From positions 7,812,001 through 7,876,000 of the forward strand of contig NZ_CP036274.1 of the NCBI RefSeq assembly GCF_007747655.1: a stretch of DNA of 64,000 nt. The letters run 5' to 3'. The stretch is from Anatilimnocola aggregata. Its GTDB lineage: Bacteria > Planctomycetota > Planctomycetia > Pirellulales > Pirellulaceae. The notes under the pieces were generated by a model. The model did no database searches and was not told the origin of the DNA. It worked only from the letters and a program-made list of their open reading frames with translations. Shown piece after piece: positions 26,275 to 36,300 of this stretch. Positions within the stretch are counted from its first letter, which is position 1. Each line of letters begins with the position of its first letter. The position numbers and the translations under genes are program-made.

Positions 26275-28788
26275 CTATTGCGTCACCAGATCATTGGCGC
26301 TGTACTGGCAGTTGTAATCGCCAAATTGCAGAAAGAGCCAATCGGCACCGTTGCCAGATGGAAGGCAGTCCTGTTCTTGGTCGTCGAAAATCGTCTGCCC
26401 CAATTCAAGACGCACGCCGTTGACGCCATTTAGCAAGTTGAGACTTCGATTGGCCAGCGAGTTGCCGCTCGTCCATTCGGCCAGAATCGATTGCAGTGCC
26501 AGGGTCTGGGCATCGTAACTCGTTGCCCCGCCGATCAGCAGGTCGTCGCCCTCGCCGGCATCGAGCACGTCCCGCCCTTCGCCGCCAATCAGGACGTCGT
26601 TCCCTGTGAAGCCGATCAGCCGATCGTCGCCATCACCACCAACAAGCACATCGTCCCCTTCGCGCCCTTCGAGGATATCGTTGACCGGGCCACCCAGGAG
26701 GATATCGTTCCCCGGCCCACCGATCAGCCGATTGAAGCCGTCGCCACCATCGAGGATATCGTCCGCACGACCGCCGACGATATTATCCTGGCCCGCCTGG
26801 CCGTAGATCGTGACCGGGGCAGCACTGTCGGTGGCATAAACCCAATCGTTGCCGCCCCCTGCGTAGACAATTACTCGCCCGCCGGCACCGAGCGTGAAGG
26901 GGCCGCGATTGACACCAGCCAGCCAGGTCATCACCTGCCCCGAGGCATTGGTCCAGACATAGATATATTCACCAGCATCGGTCCCTTGCACGATTACGTT
27001 CGGGCCCGCTTGATACACGGGGCCAACCGGAGCTTCGACTACATTGGTCAATTGAATCGAAACGTTCGCCTCGGCAAAGCGGGCGGGGGTGCCGTTGTCG
27101 GTCACGCGCACAACCAGGTTGAAGGCTGGAGTTGTTTCAAAATCGAGCGCACCGACATTGGCGACGACGATCTGACCCGTCGCAGCGTTGATCGCAAAGG
27201 CCCCGCTCGTGTTGCCAGAGACGATGGAGTAGGCGAGCGTTTGCCCCGCATCGACATCACTGCCGCTGACTTGTCCCACAACGGTTCCCGCAGCGGAGTT
27301 TTCAGGCAACACGAAGTTGCCGTTCGCTGTGGTTGGTTGTTCGTTCTCATTCAGCACATTGACAGTCACGACGGCATCGGTCGACAGCGCTGGATCGCCG
27401 TTATCGGTCGCGCGAATCGTAAGCTGGAACGAGGCATTGGTTTCGTAGTCGATGCCTGCGGGAAACACAACGTTCAAATGACCGGTCACCGAATCGATGG
27501 CGAAAACCGCATTCGTATTGCCGCTGACGATTGCATACGACAAGGTTTGACCCACGTCGGGATCGGTGGCGACCACCACGCCCGCAGTGGTGCCCAGCGC
27601 GGGATTCTCCGCCAGCGAGAACGATTGCGCCGAGAACTGAGGAGCGCGATTGGGAAGCACTTCTACGATATCGCGCAGGTTGATCGTCACGACGGCGTCG
27701 GCAAATAATGAGGGCGCACCATTGTCCATAGCGCGCACCGTCAAGTTGAAGGTCGGTGTCGCTTCGTAATCCAGGGGAGCCGCATTGGCGACTGTGACTT
27801 GCCCGGTCGCACTGTTGATGGCAAAGCCGCCGGCCAAATTGCCACTGACGATGGAATAAGACAGGGACTGCCCGACGTTCGCGTCGCTGGCGATGACTTG
27901 TCCCACAGCTGATCCAGCGGCGGTGTTCTCGTCCAGGTTGAAGACCGCTGCGTTGATGGTGGGAGCAACATTGACCGGCGCTGGTGGTTCCGATTCAGCA
28001 ATCAGCCGCTGCGCGATCACTTGGCCGAACAAGCGAGCACTGAAGTTATCTTCGGCGGTGATGATCTTGCCATCGACCCAGACATCGTCGGCGGTTGTAT
28101 TCGGATTGCCGACCGAAGCGTGCGGACGAGTAAGTCCGCCGTTCGTTTCCATCTGTGTCGATTGGCGGTACTGGTAGTAGCTGTAGAATTGCCCGTTGTA
28201 AAACACGGGAGGTCCGCCACCGTTCGTCACTCCACCTTGGGGCGTCATCACGGTCTTCCCCGCAATCGGACTCACACCATCGACGCGCGCCCAAGCCAGC
28301 ACAGTGGTGGCGTGGCACACGGCAGCGACGTACTTGTCTTGATCGGTGAACTCGTTGATCAGCCGATTCACGGTCTCCTTGGTCGTGGCATCGCCGCGGT
28401 ACAGCCCATCGGAATAAATCCCGGTGAAAGCATACTGATACATCGACGAACCCCAGCCCCCAATGAAGACGATGGCTGAGTAATCCTGCGAATTCACATC
28501 GGCCAGTCGCAGGTCGGGTGTCACGATGCCGCTTCCCGTTTGCCCGCTGTTCGCATGCGGCGTGCTGGGTGAAGTGGTCGTCGCAGCCACGCGAGTGGTG
28601 AGCCCCGCTTCCAGCAGCGATTGACGCGTATCGCCGTACTCCTGATAGAAGAAGTCGCGCTGATCGGCGATCACCATCAGCACGGGCAGGACATCGCCTG
28701 CAGCAAAGACTTCGCGGCGTTCCAGGGTTTCGAAAAAGGAGCGGCGACGTTGAGGGGTTCGAGTCGGGCGGCGGCTGGAGTTCTTCAT
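26275..28788 (-). CDS. Secreted DJ-1/PfpI-like, cadherin and RTX repeat protein (three cadherin repeats)
   Basis: 837 residues from ATG 28788 (MKNSSRRPTRTPQRRRSFF). The N-terminus LERREVFAAGDVLP is a planctomycete-type export leader. Residues 33-265 resemble DJ-1/PfpI: LPVLMVIADQRDFFYQEYG with Glu50, and the nucleophile-elbow segment VAAVCHATTVLAWA with Cys158-His159. Three cadherin-like repeats follow (each with SYSIVSGN or AIVSGN and LDYEAT- or IDYETN-like motifs), then about six GGxGxDxLxG calcium-binding RTX turns and an end block (SILAEWTSGNSLANR) shared with other planctomycete RTX proteins. It is probably a calcium-stabilised surface protein with an enzymatic or binding head. Its paralog lies directly upstream. 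Confidence 0.85.
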   Translation of the reverse strand: MKNSSRRPTRTPQRRRSFFETLERREVFAAGDVLPVLMVIADQRDFFYQEYGDTRQSLLEAGLTTRVAATTTSPSTPHANSGQTGSGIVTPDLRLADVNSQDYSAIVFIGGWGSSMYQYAFTGIYSDGLYRGDATTKETVNRLINEFTDQDKYVAAVCHATTVLAWARVDGVSPIAGKTVMTPQGGVTNGGGPPVFYNGQFYSYYQYRQSTQMETNGGLTRPHASVGNPNTTADDVWVDGKIITAEDNFSARLFGQVIAQRLIAESEPPAPVNVAPTINAAVFNLDENTAAGSAVGQVIASDANVGQSLSYSIVSGNLAGGFAINSATGQVTVANAAPLDYEATPTFNLTVRAMDNGAPSLFADAVVTINLRDIVEVLPNRAPQFSAQSFSLAENPALGTTAGVVVATDPDVGQTLSYAIVSGNTNAVFAIDSVTGHLNVVFPAGIDYETNASFQLTIRATDNGDPALSTDAVVTVNVLNENEQPTTANGNFVLPENSAAGTVVGQVSGSDVDAGQTLAYSIVSGNTSGAFAINAATGQIVVANVGALDFETTPAFNLVVRVTDNGTPARFAEANVSIQLTNVVEAPVGPVYQAGPNVIVQGTDAGEYIYVWTNASGQVMTWLAGVNRGPFTLGAGGRVIVYAGGGNDWVYATDSAAPVTIYGQAGQDNIVGGRADDILDGGDGFNRLIGGPGNDILLGGPVNDILEGREGDDVLVGGDGDDRLIGFTGNDVLIGGEGRDVLDAGEGDDLLIGGATSYDAQTLALQSILAEWTSGNSLANRSLNLLNGVNGVRLELGQTIFDDQEQDCLPSGNGADWLFLQFGDYNCQYSANDLVTQ

Positions 28789-28811
28789 GGCGTCTGTTCC
28801 TCTGCGTGTTC

Positions 28812-28847
28812 CGAGATGAGATAAGTGCGGACAGAAGAGAAATGGCA
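28812..28847 (-). promoter_or_regulatory. Upstream block shared by the two RTX paralogs (copy A)
   Basis: CGAGATGAGAT (28812-28822) and GAAATGGCA (28839-28847), written on the plus strand, lie 24-59 bases upstream of the start codon. The same two blocks in the same order lie upstream of the paralog at 30835-30867, while the sequence between differs. This suggests a conserved leader or binding site. Confidence 0.5.
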
Positions 28848-28919
28848 AGCTGGGAAAGGATCTTTCAGCAGCTTGCCAGAATTGTTGTCGCCACACGAAA
28901 CAAGCGGCCCGGTAACGAC

Positions 28920-30803
28920 TTACAGAACGTCCAGCAGATCGCCAGCCTGACTGGCGTGGACATAATCGCTGGCGTGAATCAACAGCCAATCGTTGTCAGC
29001 ACCGCCAATCAAAACGTCCTGCGCACTATCGTCAGCGGTGGTCTGGCCGTTGAACGTCAGTTGAAAGACTCCGCTACGACCGGCAAGATCGGCCCCCGCT
29101 GTCCAGTCGGCCAGAATGGCCTCGAGCGCGAGCTGATTCGAGTCGTAACTCGTCGTACCGCCGATGAGCAGGTCTTCCCCACTCTCTCCTTCGATTCGAT
29201 CGCTGCCTTGGCCGCCAATCAGCACATCGTCGCCCGTGAAGCCGTACAGATAGTCATCGCCGTCCCCCCCGACGATCAGGTCGTTCCCTTCGCGACCGTG
29301 CAGCCAGTCGGTCCCTGCCCCGCCGACGATCAAATCGTCTCCGCCACCAGCCCAGATGCGATCCCAACCTTCACCACCGTCGATGACATCATTGGCCGAT
29401 CCTCCCGTGAGACTATCGTGCCCACCTTCGCCGTAAATGGTCACCGGTTTCGCACTGTCCGTGGCATAAACCTGATCATTTCCATCGCCACCAAACACGA
29501 TGACGCGACCGCCGGAGCCGAGCGCAAGTGGTCCCGTTTGCAGGCCATTGATCCAGACAAACTGCTGGCCGTAGTAGTCACTCCAGATGTAGATGGTGTC
29601 CGCATCGGCAGTTCCCTGCACGAGTACATTCGGTCCGTCGTGCGAAACAGGTCCGGGCGGAGTTTCGAGTTCGTCGAGCAGATCGATCATCACGCTCGCG
29701 ACGCCGTTGAGCGAAGGCGTTCCATTGTCGGTGACTTGCACCGTCAGTTCGAAGAGGGGCGAAGCCTCGAAATCGAGAGCCGCGGGATTAGCCACGGTGA
29801 TGACTCCCGTCGCTGCCTCAATGGTGAAGGCACCACTGTCGTTGCCGCCGATGATGGCATACGTCAGCAATTGCCCCAGGTCACTATCGCTGGCGATCAC
29901 TTGTCCCACGACCGTGCCCGCAACGCTGTTCTCGGCGATGACGAGATTACCGGGCGAAACGATCGGAGCCTGATTTTCAGGCACTTCCTCGACTTCTTCC
30001 ACCGCAGCATTGATGACGTGGGTGGCAATCACATCGCCAAACTCGGCTGCACTGTGGTTGTTCTCGGCGGTGATGAACTGACCATCGACCCAGACATCGT
30101 CGGACGGATCATCGGCGACCCCAATCGCGCCCGAGGGAAAATAGTTGATGCCGTTGGCATCCATTTGCATGGGCTGGGCCCAACCATAGTTGCCGTATTC
30201 AATGCCCATGTAAGTTGCCGCGGGCGAGCCGATGTATGGGACCGCGGCCGTTCGTCCGGCCAGCGGACTCACGCCATCGACGCGCGCCCAAGCCAGCACG
30301 GTGACACCGTTGCAGACGGCTGCGACGTACTTGTCTTGATCGATGAAATCGCCGATCAGATTGTTGACGATGGTCTGGGTCGCTTCATTGCCGTCGTAAG
30401 CATCGTTTGCATAGTCGCCGGGAAAGGCGTACTGATACATCGACGCGCCCCAACCGCCGACGAAGGCAATCGCGGAGTAGTTTTCCGCCTGCACATCGGC
30501 CAGCGCGATATCGGGCGTGACGATTCCGTCGCCCGCACCTTGCCCGGTAAAGGGATGCGCCACGCTGGGGTCGGTGGTTTCCGCGGCGACGACGACTTCC
30601 ACTCCGCGGGCAATCAGCGAATCGTAGGTATCGCCGTACTCCTGGTAGAAAAAGTCTTGCTTGTCAGCAATCACGAGCAGCACGGGAAGGGGCGTGCCCG
30701 AGAAGACTTCGCGCGCTTCCAGTTTCTCGATGACGCCACGCCGCCAGCGTGGTACTGGAGCGGGCTTTGAATGATTGCGGTTCCGATTGTTGATTCGTGA
30801 CAT
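28920..30803 (-). CDS. Secreted DJ-1/PfpI-like, cadherin and RTX repeat protein (one cadherin repeat)
   Basis: 627 residues. Same architecture as the downstream paralog: leader with KLEAREVFSGTPLP, a DJ-1/PfpI-like domain at 38-270 (PVLLVIADKQDFFYQEYG, then VAAVCNGVTVLAWA with Cys164), one cadherin-like repeat instead of three, about six RTX turns (GGDGDDYLYG, GGQGSDRIEG) and the end block AILADWTAGADLAGR. The residue after the Cys is Asn here and His in the paralog, so the two heads may differ in activity. The pair probably arose by tandem duplication followed by gain or loss of cadherin repeats. Confidence 0.85.
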   Translation of the reverse strand: MSRINNRNRNHSKPAPVPRWRRGVIEKLEAREVFSGTPLPVLLVIADKQDFFYQEYGDTYDSLIARGVEVVVAAETTDPSVAHPFTGQGAGDGIVTPDIALADVQAENYSAIAFVGGWGASMYQYAFPGDYANDAYDGNEATQTIVNNLIGDFIDQDKYVAAVCNGVTVLAWARVDGVSPLAGRTAAVPYIGSPAATYMGIEYGNYGWAQPMQMDANGINYFPSGAIGVADDPSDDVWVDGQFITAENNHSAAEFGDVIATHVINAAVEEVEEVPENQAPIVSPGNLVIAENSVAGTVVGQVIASDSDLGQLLTYAIIGGNDSGAFTIEAATGVITVANPAALDFEASPLFELTVQVTDNGTPSLNGVASVMIDLLDELETPPGPVSHDGPNVLVQGTADADTIYIWSDYYGQQFVWINGLQTGPLALGSGGRVIVFGGDGNDQVYATDSAKPVTIYGEGGHDSLTGGSANDVIDGGEGWDRIWAGGGDDLIVGGAGTDWLHGREGNDLIVGGDGDDYLYGFTGDDVLIGGQGSDRIEGESGEDLLIGGTTSYDSNQLALEAILADWTAGADLAGRSGVFQLTFNGQTTADDSAQDVLIGGADNDWLLIHASDYVHASQAGDLLDVL

Positions 30804-30834
30804 GGAGAGGTTCCTCTATACTGCTGTTCCAATT

Positions 30835-30867
30835 CGAGATGAGATTGACGAACAACAGGAAATGGCA
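30835..30867 (-). promoter_or_regulatory. Upstream block shared by the two RTX paralogs (copy B)
   Basis: CGAGATGAGAT (30835-30845) and GAAATGGCA (30859-30867), matching copy A at 28812-28847. It lies 32-64 bases upstream of the second paralog's start codon. Confidence 0.5.
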
Positions 30868-31018
30868 GCCGATTCCGCAACCTTTCAGCTTTTGTGGCCT
30901 ATTGGTGCTAGCCGCCAGAGATAGGGGGCTGGCTTTGGCGGGCTCCTTGGCGCACGATTGACTCTCGTGGGAGGATTCCCACACTCAAGTCGCTTCCTCA
31001 CCCTTCAACGGCAGACGC

Positions 31019-32257
31019 ATGGCACTGGAATTTCGCAAGCACACGCTCGACAACGGCCTGCAGATTGTGGCCGAATGCAACCCGGATGCTTATTCGGCCT
31101 CGTATGCGTATTTCGTCCGCACTGGTTCGCGCGACGAATCGGACGAAGTTGCCGGCGTGAGCCATTTTCTCGAGCACATGGTCTTTAAAGGGACGCCCAC
31201 CCGCACGTCGCTCGATGTAAATCGCGAACTCGACGAACTTTCATCGTCGAGCAACGCCTTCACCAACGAAGAGCAGACGGTCTACTACGCGACCACTTTG
31301 CCCGAAGACCAAAATAAGATCGTTGCCCTGCTCGCCGATATCATGCGCCCATCGCTTCGGCAGGATGATTTCGATACCGAGAAGCAGGTCATCCTCAAGG
31401 AAATTGCCAAGTACGAAGATGAGCCGCCGTTCAACGCCCACGAAAAGGCGATGGCCCTTCACTTCGGCAAGCATCCGCTCGGTCGCAGTGTGCTTGGTAC
31501 CGTCGAAAGTATCGAACAACTGAAACGCGATCAGATGCTCGCTTATTTCGAGCAGCGGTACAGTCCGCAGAACATCATTCTGTCAGCTGCTGGCAATGTC
31601 GATTTCGAACAACTCATTCGCACCGCTGAGAAATACTGCGGCCAATGGAAGGCCTTTCCAGCGCAGCGCAAGCTCGAGCCTTGTGTCGGCGAAGAAGGCT
31701 TTGCCATTTTCGAAAAGAGCACGGCCGCCCAGCAATACATTTTTCAAACGGGTGCCGCTCCCTCGACCGAAGACAACGCCCGTTACGCCGCCCGCTTGAT
31801 GACTACCATCATCGGCGACGACAGTGGCAGCCGTCTGTTCTGGGAACTCGTCGACACCGGCCAGGCCGAGTACGCCGCTATCAGCCCGAGCGAGTATCAA
31901 GGCGCTGGCATCTATATGTCGGCGCTCTGTTGCGCTCCCGACGATACGCAGAACAATTTCGACCAGATGATGGAAATTTTCGCAGGCGCTCAAGCCGACG
32001 GCGTGACGGAAGAAGAACTCAAGCAAGCGCAAAACAAAGTTTGTGCCCAAGTAGTGCTGCACGCCGAACGCCCTGCCAGCCGCATGTTTGCCGTCGGCAA
32101 CGGCTGGCTCCAGCGCCAACAATATCGCACCGTTCGCGAAACGGTCGCTTCCTACCGCAACGTCACCGTCGACGACATCCGCCGTGTTCTCGACCGCTAT
32201 CCACTCACCCGCATGTCCACCGTCGCCATCGGCCCGTGTAAGACGCTCGAGGTGTAA
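31019..32257 (+). CDS. M16-family zinc metallopeptidase
   Basis: 412 residues. His49-x2-Glu52-His53 (SHFLEHMVFKGT) is the inverted zinc motif of insulinase-type peptidases, with a further acidic ligand in the FDTEKQVILKEIAKYEDEP block. The N-terminal domain (1-200) is catalytic; the C-terminal half has the usual FQTGAAP and VSAL-type fold but no metal motif. Such enzymes degrade peptides, often as a pair; here a single subunit is encoded and no second M16 gene is adjacent. There is no signal peptide, so it is probably cytoplasmic. Confidence 0.93.
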   Translation: MALEFRKHTLDNGLQIVAECNPDAYSASYAYFVRTGSRDESDEVAGVSHFLEHMVFKGTPTRTSLDVNRELDELSSSSNAFTNEEQTVYYATTLPEDQNKIVALLADIMRPSLRQDDFDTEKQVILKEIAKYEDEPPFNAHEKAMALHFGKHPLGRSVLGTVESIEQLKRDQMLAYFEQRYSPQNIILSAAGNVDFEQLIRTAEKYCGQWKAFPAQRKLEPCVGEEGFAIFEKSTAAQQYIFQTGAAPSTEDNARYAARLMTTIIGDDSGSRLFWELVDTGQAEYAAISPSEYQGAGIYMSALCCAPDDTQNNFDQMMEIFAGAQADGVTEEELKQAQNKVCAQVVLHAERPASRMFAVGNGWLQRQQYRTVRETVASYRNVTVDDIRRVLDRYPLTRMSTVAIGPCKTLEV

Positions 32258-32403
32258 CTAGTCGAGCATTCGCTGTAGCTGCGAATAGGTTGGATATTAC
32301 ACCTTCGACCACGCCATCGCCGCTTGGCGTCATTGCGAACCGTCCTAATGAGGCAGTTGATCGTAACTTGCGTACTAACTAGCACCGATTCACACCGCCG
32401 AAG

Positions 32404-33192
32404 CTACTGGATATCCCCCATCGTAAGCTGAGTTAGCGTTGAACCTGGGTTAGCATCGTACTCACCTTTCCTCCTGATTAGTAATCTTACAGCAGCAGCA
32501 ACCCAGCCCCTCTCCGCGTTCGTGAGTTCCTGCAGCGTCGCACCCGCATCAAATTTTCTTGCCTCTGCGGGACCACCTTTCGTAGAAACTAGTTCTCCCA
32601 AGTGCTTTAGAACTTGACGGTCGACGGCGTACATTCTTGCTGCCCCATCACGCGCACCTTGATTTCCCTTAAGTCCGGTACTGCCTTCAATAACTGTCAG
32701 GCATGCATACGCCATTGAAAGCAGGGGCTCTCGATCTTCAAGAAATCGCGCATATCTAAACCACATATTCTCTACATCTGACGACGCTTTGAAATTTGTC
32801 GGCGGCTCTGGATAGTCTTTGAACCCCGCAACTACCGTGGGCGCGTAGGCTGTTAGTGTAAGGTGTGCAGTTCCAGCGATACATCGCACGCTGCCATCTG
32901 GAGGAAGTGGTGCGAGGTCAATAATTTCTGATTTTTCGAATAAGAATGTAATCGCTCGCGAGTTTCTGCGGATCGCGAAATCCAACTCCCAGGATCGTAA
33001 AAACGGTTCCACAATATTGCGAGCGGCTTCCTCAGTGGCGCAATGCTGCTTCATCATTACAGTCAATCTGCCACTTTCCAGCCGATATGCGAATTCAGTC
33101 TGATTGCCGTCTAGCGGCGGAGGGTCATCGAACTTAATGGTGGCTTGAGTTTCGAGTTGGTAGTGAAGCGAAACTAAATGCGGATCGATCAT
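32404..33192 (-). CDS. Hypothetical protein, 262 aa
   Basis: Starts MIDPHLVSLHYQLETQATIK. The first half is beta-rich with mixed charge; the second half is helical (MWFRYARFLEDREPLLSMAYACLTVIEGSTG). I recognise no family. Soluble, without signal peptide. Composition is clearly more AT-rich than the flanking M16 and lhr genes and its promoter region is also AT-rich, so it was probably acquired by transfer. No repeats or integrase gene mark the edges. Confidence 0.6.
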   Translation of the reverse strand: MIDPHLVSLHYQLETQATIKFDDPPPLDGNQTEFAYRLESGRLTVMMKQHCATEEAARNIVEPFLRSWELDFAIRRNSRAITFLFEKSEIIDLAPLPPDGSVRCIAGTAHLTLTAYAPTVVAGFKDYPEPPTNFKASSDVENMWFRYARFLEDREPLLSMAYACLTVIEGSTGLKGNQGARDGAARMYAVDRQVLKHLGELVSTKGGPAEARKFDAGATLQELTNAERGWVAAAVRLLIRRKGEYDANPGSTLTQLTMGDIQ

Positions 33193-33358
33193 CGGCTTCC
33201 TTCTTCAGATTATTGGTCGTCGCATCTCGTGCGAGAAATTTGAGATAATTCGCTAGCAACCACCCGGCGGATTATTGGCCTCGTCCACTCAACACCCTCA
33301 CCCACTATAATAGACAATTGCACACTGGTTGGTTTGTCTCGTTGCTGCGGTGATTGCC

Positions 33359-36300
33359 ATGGTTGGATTCAACTTTCATCCGCTCGTTGAACGTTGGTTT
33401 CGTCAGCGTTTCGGTGAGCCTACGCCGCCGCAGTTGGCGGGTTGGCCGCATATTTCCCGCGGCGAACATACGCTGATTGCGGCCCCGACAGGTTCGGGAA
33501 AAACGCTGGCGGCGTTTCTGGTTTGCCTTGATCGGCTGTTTCGTCGCTGGCTGGCGGGCGACATGCCGGACGGCATCGACGTTGTTTATCTCTCGCCGCT
33601 GAAGGCGCTGAGCAACGATATTCAACGCAATCTGCAGACGCCGCTGCAAGAGATTTGCGAACTGGCGATTCAAGAGGGCTTGCCTGCCTGGCCCATTCGC
33701 GTGGCGGTTCGCACCGGTGATACACCGGCCGCGCAGCGGCAAGCAATGCTTCGCAAGCCGCCCCATATTTTGGTCACCACTCCCGAGTCGCTGTACTTAT
33801 TGCTCACCTCGCAGAAGAGCCGCGATCTGCTCCGCACCGTCAGTACGGTCATCGTCGACGAAATCCACGCGCTGGCCCGCGATAAGCGCGGCTCGCATCT
33901 GTCGCTATCGCTCGAACGCCTGACGGCGATTTGCGATCGGCCTCCGACTCGCATCGGTTTATCGGCCACGCAAAAGCCGCTCGATCAGATCGGCGCGTTC
34001 CTCGTCGGCGGACAAGGGCTCGATGCCGCGGGCAATCGTGTAGGCCCCGTCATTATCGACGGCGGTCACGTCCGCAATCTCGATCTGGCCCTGGTTGTGC
34101 CGCCAAGCGAGTTACAGGCTGTTTGCTCTGGCGATCAATGGGGTGAGGTTTATGACAAACTCATCGCGCTGATTCAATCGCACCGCAGCACACTCATCTT
34201 CGTGAATACGCGGCGCATGGCGGAGCGGGTGGCTCACAGCTTGACGCAATTGCTCGGCGATGAAGCGGTGGCCAGTCACCACGGCAGCCTGGCGAAAGAG
34301 ATTCGCCTCGATGCGGAACAACGTCTGAAGGCAGGCGAGTTGAAAGCGATTGTCGCAACCGCTTCGCTCGAAATGGGCATCGACATCGGCTACATCGATC
34401 TCGTGTGTCAGATTGGTTCGCCGCGCAGCATTGCCACGTTCCTGCAGCGGATCGGCCGCTCGGGTCACAACCTGGGAGCCACTCCCAAGGGCCGCCTGTT
34501 TCCGCTCACTCGCGATGAATTACTCGAATCGCTCGCGCTGATTCGCGCGGTTCGAACCGGCCAACTCGACCAGATCGAGATTCCGCAGCAGCCCCTCGAT
34601 ATTCTCGCGCAGCAGATTGTCGCCACCGTAGCCAGCGATGAATGGGAAGAAGACGCGCTGTTCGAGCTATGTCGCGGCGCGTGGCCCTATCGCAATTTGC
34701 CGCGCACCGAGTTCGACGCCATCATCAAAATGCTCAGCGATGGCCTCAAGCCGGGCAGCAAGGCCGGCGCTTATCTCCATCGCGATCAAATCAATAATCG
34801 ACTCAAAGCGCGGCGTCATGCGCGGATCGCTGCCATCACCTGCGGCGGGGCGATTCCCGAACTGGGCGAATACAAAGTCATCATCGAAGGGGAAGGGAAG
34901 CAGGTCGGCACGGTCGACGAGGATTTCGCCATCGACAGCACGGTTGGCAATATCTTCTTACTTGGCAACACCAGTTGGCGGATCACGCAAATCACGCGGG
35001 ATGAAGTGATCGTCGCCGATGCGGGTGGTGCGCCACCTAACATTCCGTTTTGGTTTGGCGAAGCGCCGGGCCGGACGATGGAGTTGTCTCAAGAGCTTTC
35101 GAACTTGCGCCGCGAACTGGCGACGAACCTGGTCGAGGAAGCTTGGGAGCCCGATGCCGAAGGGATTGCTGGTCCGGGACTGTTGGTCACACCGCAGAAC
35201 AAAGACCTGATGGCCTGGCTGATGGAAAACTGCGGAGCCTGCAGTTGGGCTGCCGAACAAGCGATCCGCTATGTCGCGGCCCAGCGTGCGGCCCTTGGCA
35301 CCGTGCCAACTTGCACTGAAGTGGTCTTCGAGCGCTTCTTCGATGAATCAGGAGGCATGCAGTTGATCATTCACGCGCCCATGGGTGCGCGGATCAATCG
35401 TGCGTGGGGACTCGCGATGCGCAAGCGATTCTGCCGCAGCTTCGATTTTGAATTGCAGGCCGCAGCCGACGATAACGGCGTGCTCCTCTCGATCGGCCCC
35501 CAACACAGCTTTGCGATTGAGAGCCTGTTCGGCATGTTGCACGCGGGGAATGCCCAGGAGTTACTTGAGCAAGCTGTCTTCGCCGTGCCGATGTTCGGCA
35601 TTCGCTGGCGCTGGAATATTACCCGCGCACTGGGTGTGCTTCGCTCGTCCGGTGGCAAGCGTGTGCCGCCGTTCTTGCAGAAGTATCGGGCGGAAGATTT
35701 GCTGGCGGCGACGTTTCCCGAAACGGTGGGCTGCCTGGAGAATCACCACGGCGATATCGAAATGCCCGATCATCCGCTGGTGCGGCAGACGATGCACGAC
35801 TGCCTGCATGAGGCAATGGATTTGCCTCGCTGGCTCGATGCTTTGCACCAGGTGAAGGCGGGAACGATCAAGTTCACGCCCGTCGACACGCGCGAGCCAT
35901 CGCCGTTTGCGCATCAGCTTCTGAATGCCCGGCCTTATGCATTTCTCGATGATGCTCCGCTCGAAGAGCGTCGTACCCGCGCGGTGACGACGCGCCGGGG
36001 GCTCGCCATCGATCAGATGCGCGATCTCGCACGACTTGATCCGGCGGCCATCGCGCAAGTGACTGAAGAAGCCTGGCCCTTCGCGCGCGATGCCGACGAA
36101 GTGCATGACATTCTGCTGACTATGGTGGTGCTGCGCGATGACGAGGCCCAGCCCTGGCAGCAATGGCTCAAGCAGTTGGCTGCGGGTGGGCGAGTATACG
36201 CGGGGAAGTGGGCCGATGGTGAGAAGTTCTGGTTCGCCACTGAACGATGGCCGCTGATTCGCGCGGCGTATCCGGCGGTGAAGATCGATCCGCCCCCCAA

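Noticed and set aside
26491-27708. 405-codon plus-strand frame opposite the first RTX gene
   Set aside because: Shadow of the RTX and cadherin coding; its composition mirrors the real gene.
28806-30770. 654-codon plus-strand frame opposite the second RTX gene
   Set aside because: It is a shadow of the repetitive GC-rich coding sequence on the minus strand; the minus-strand product has clear domains.
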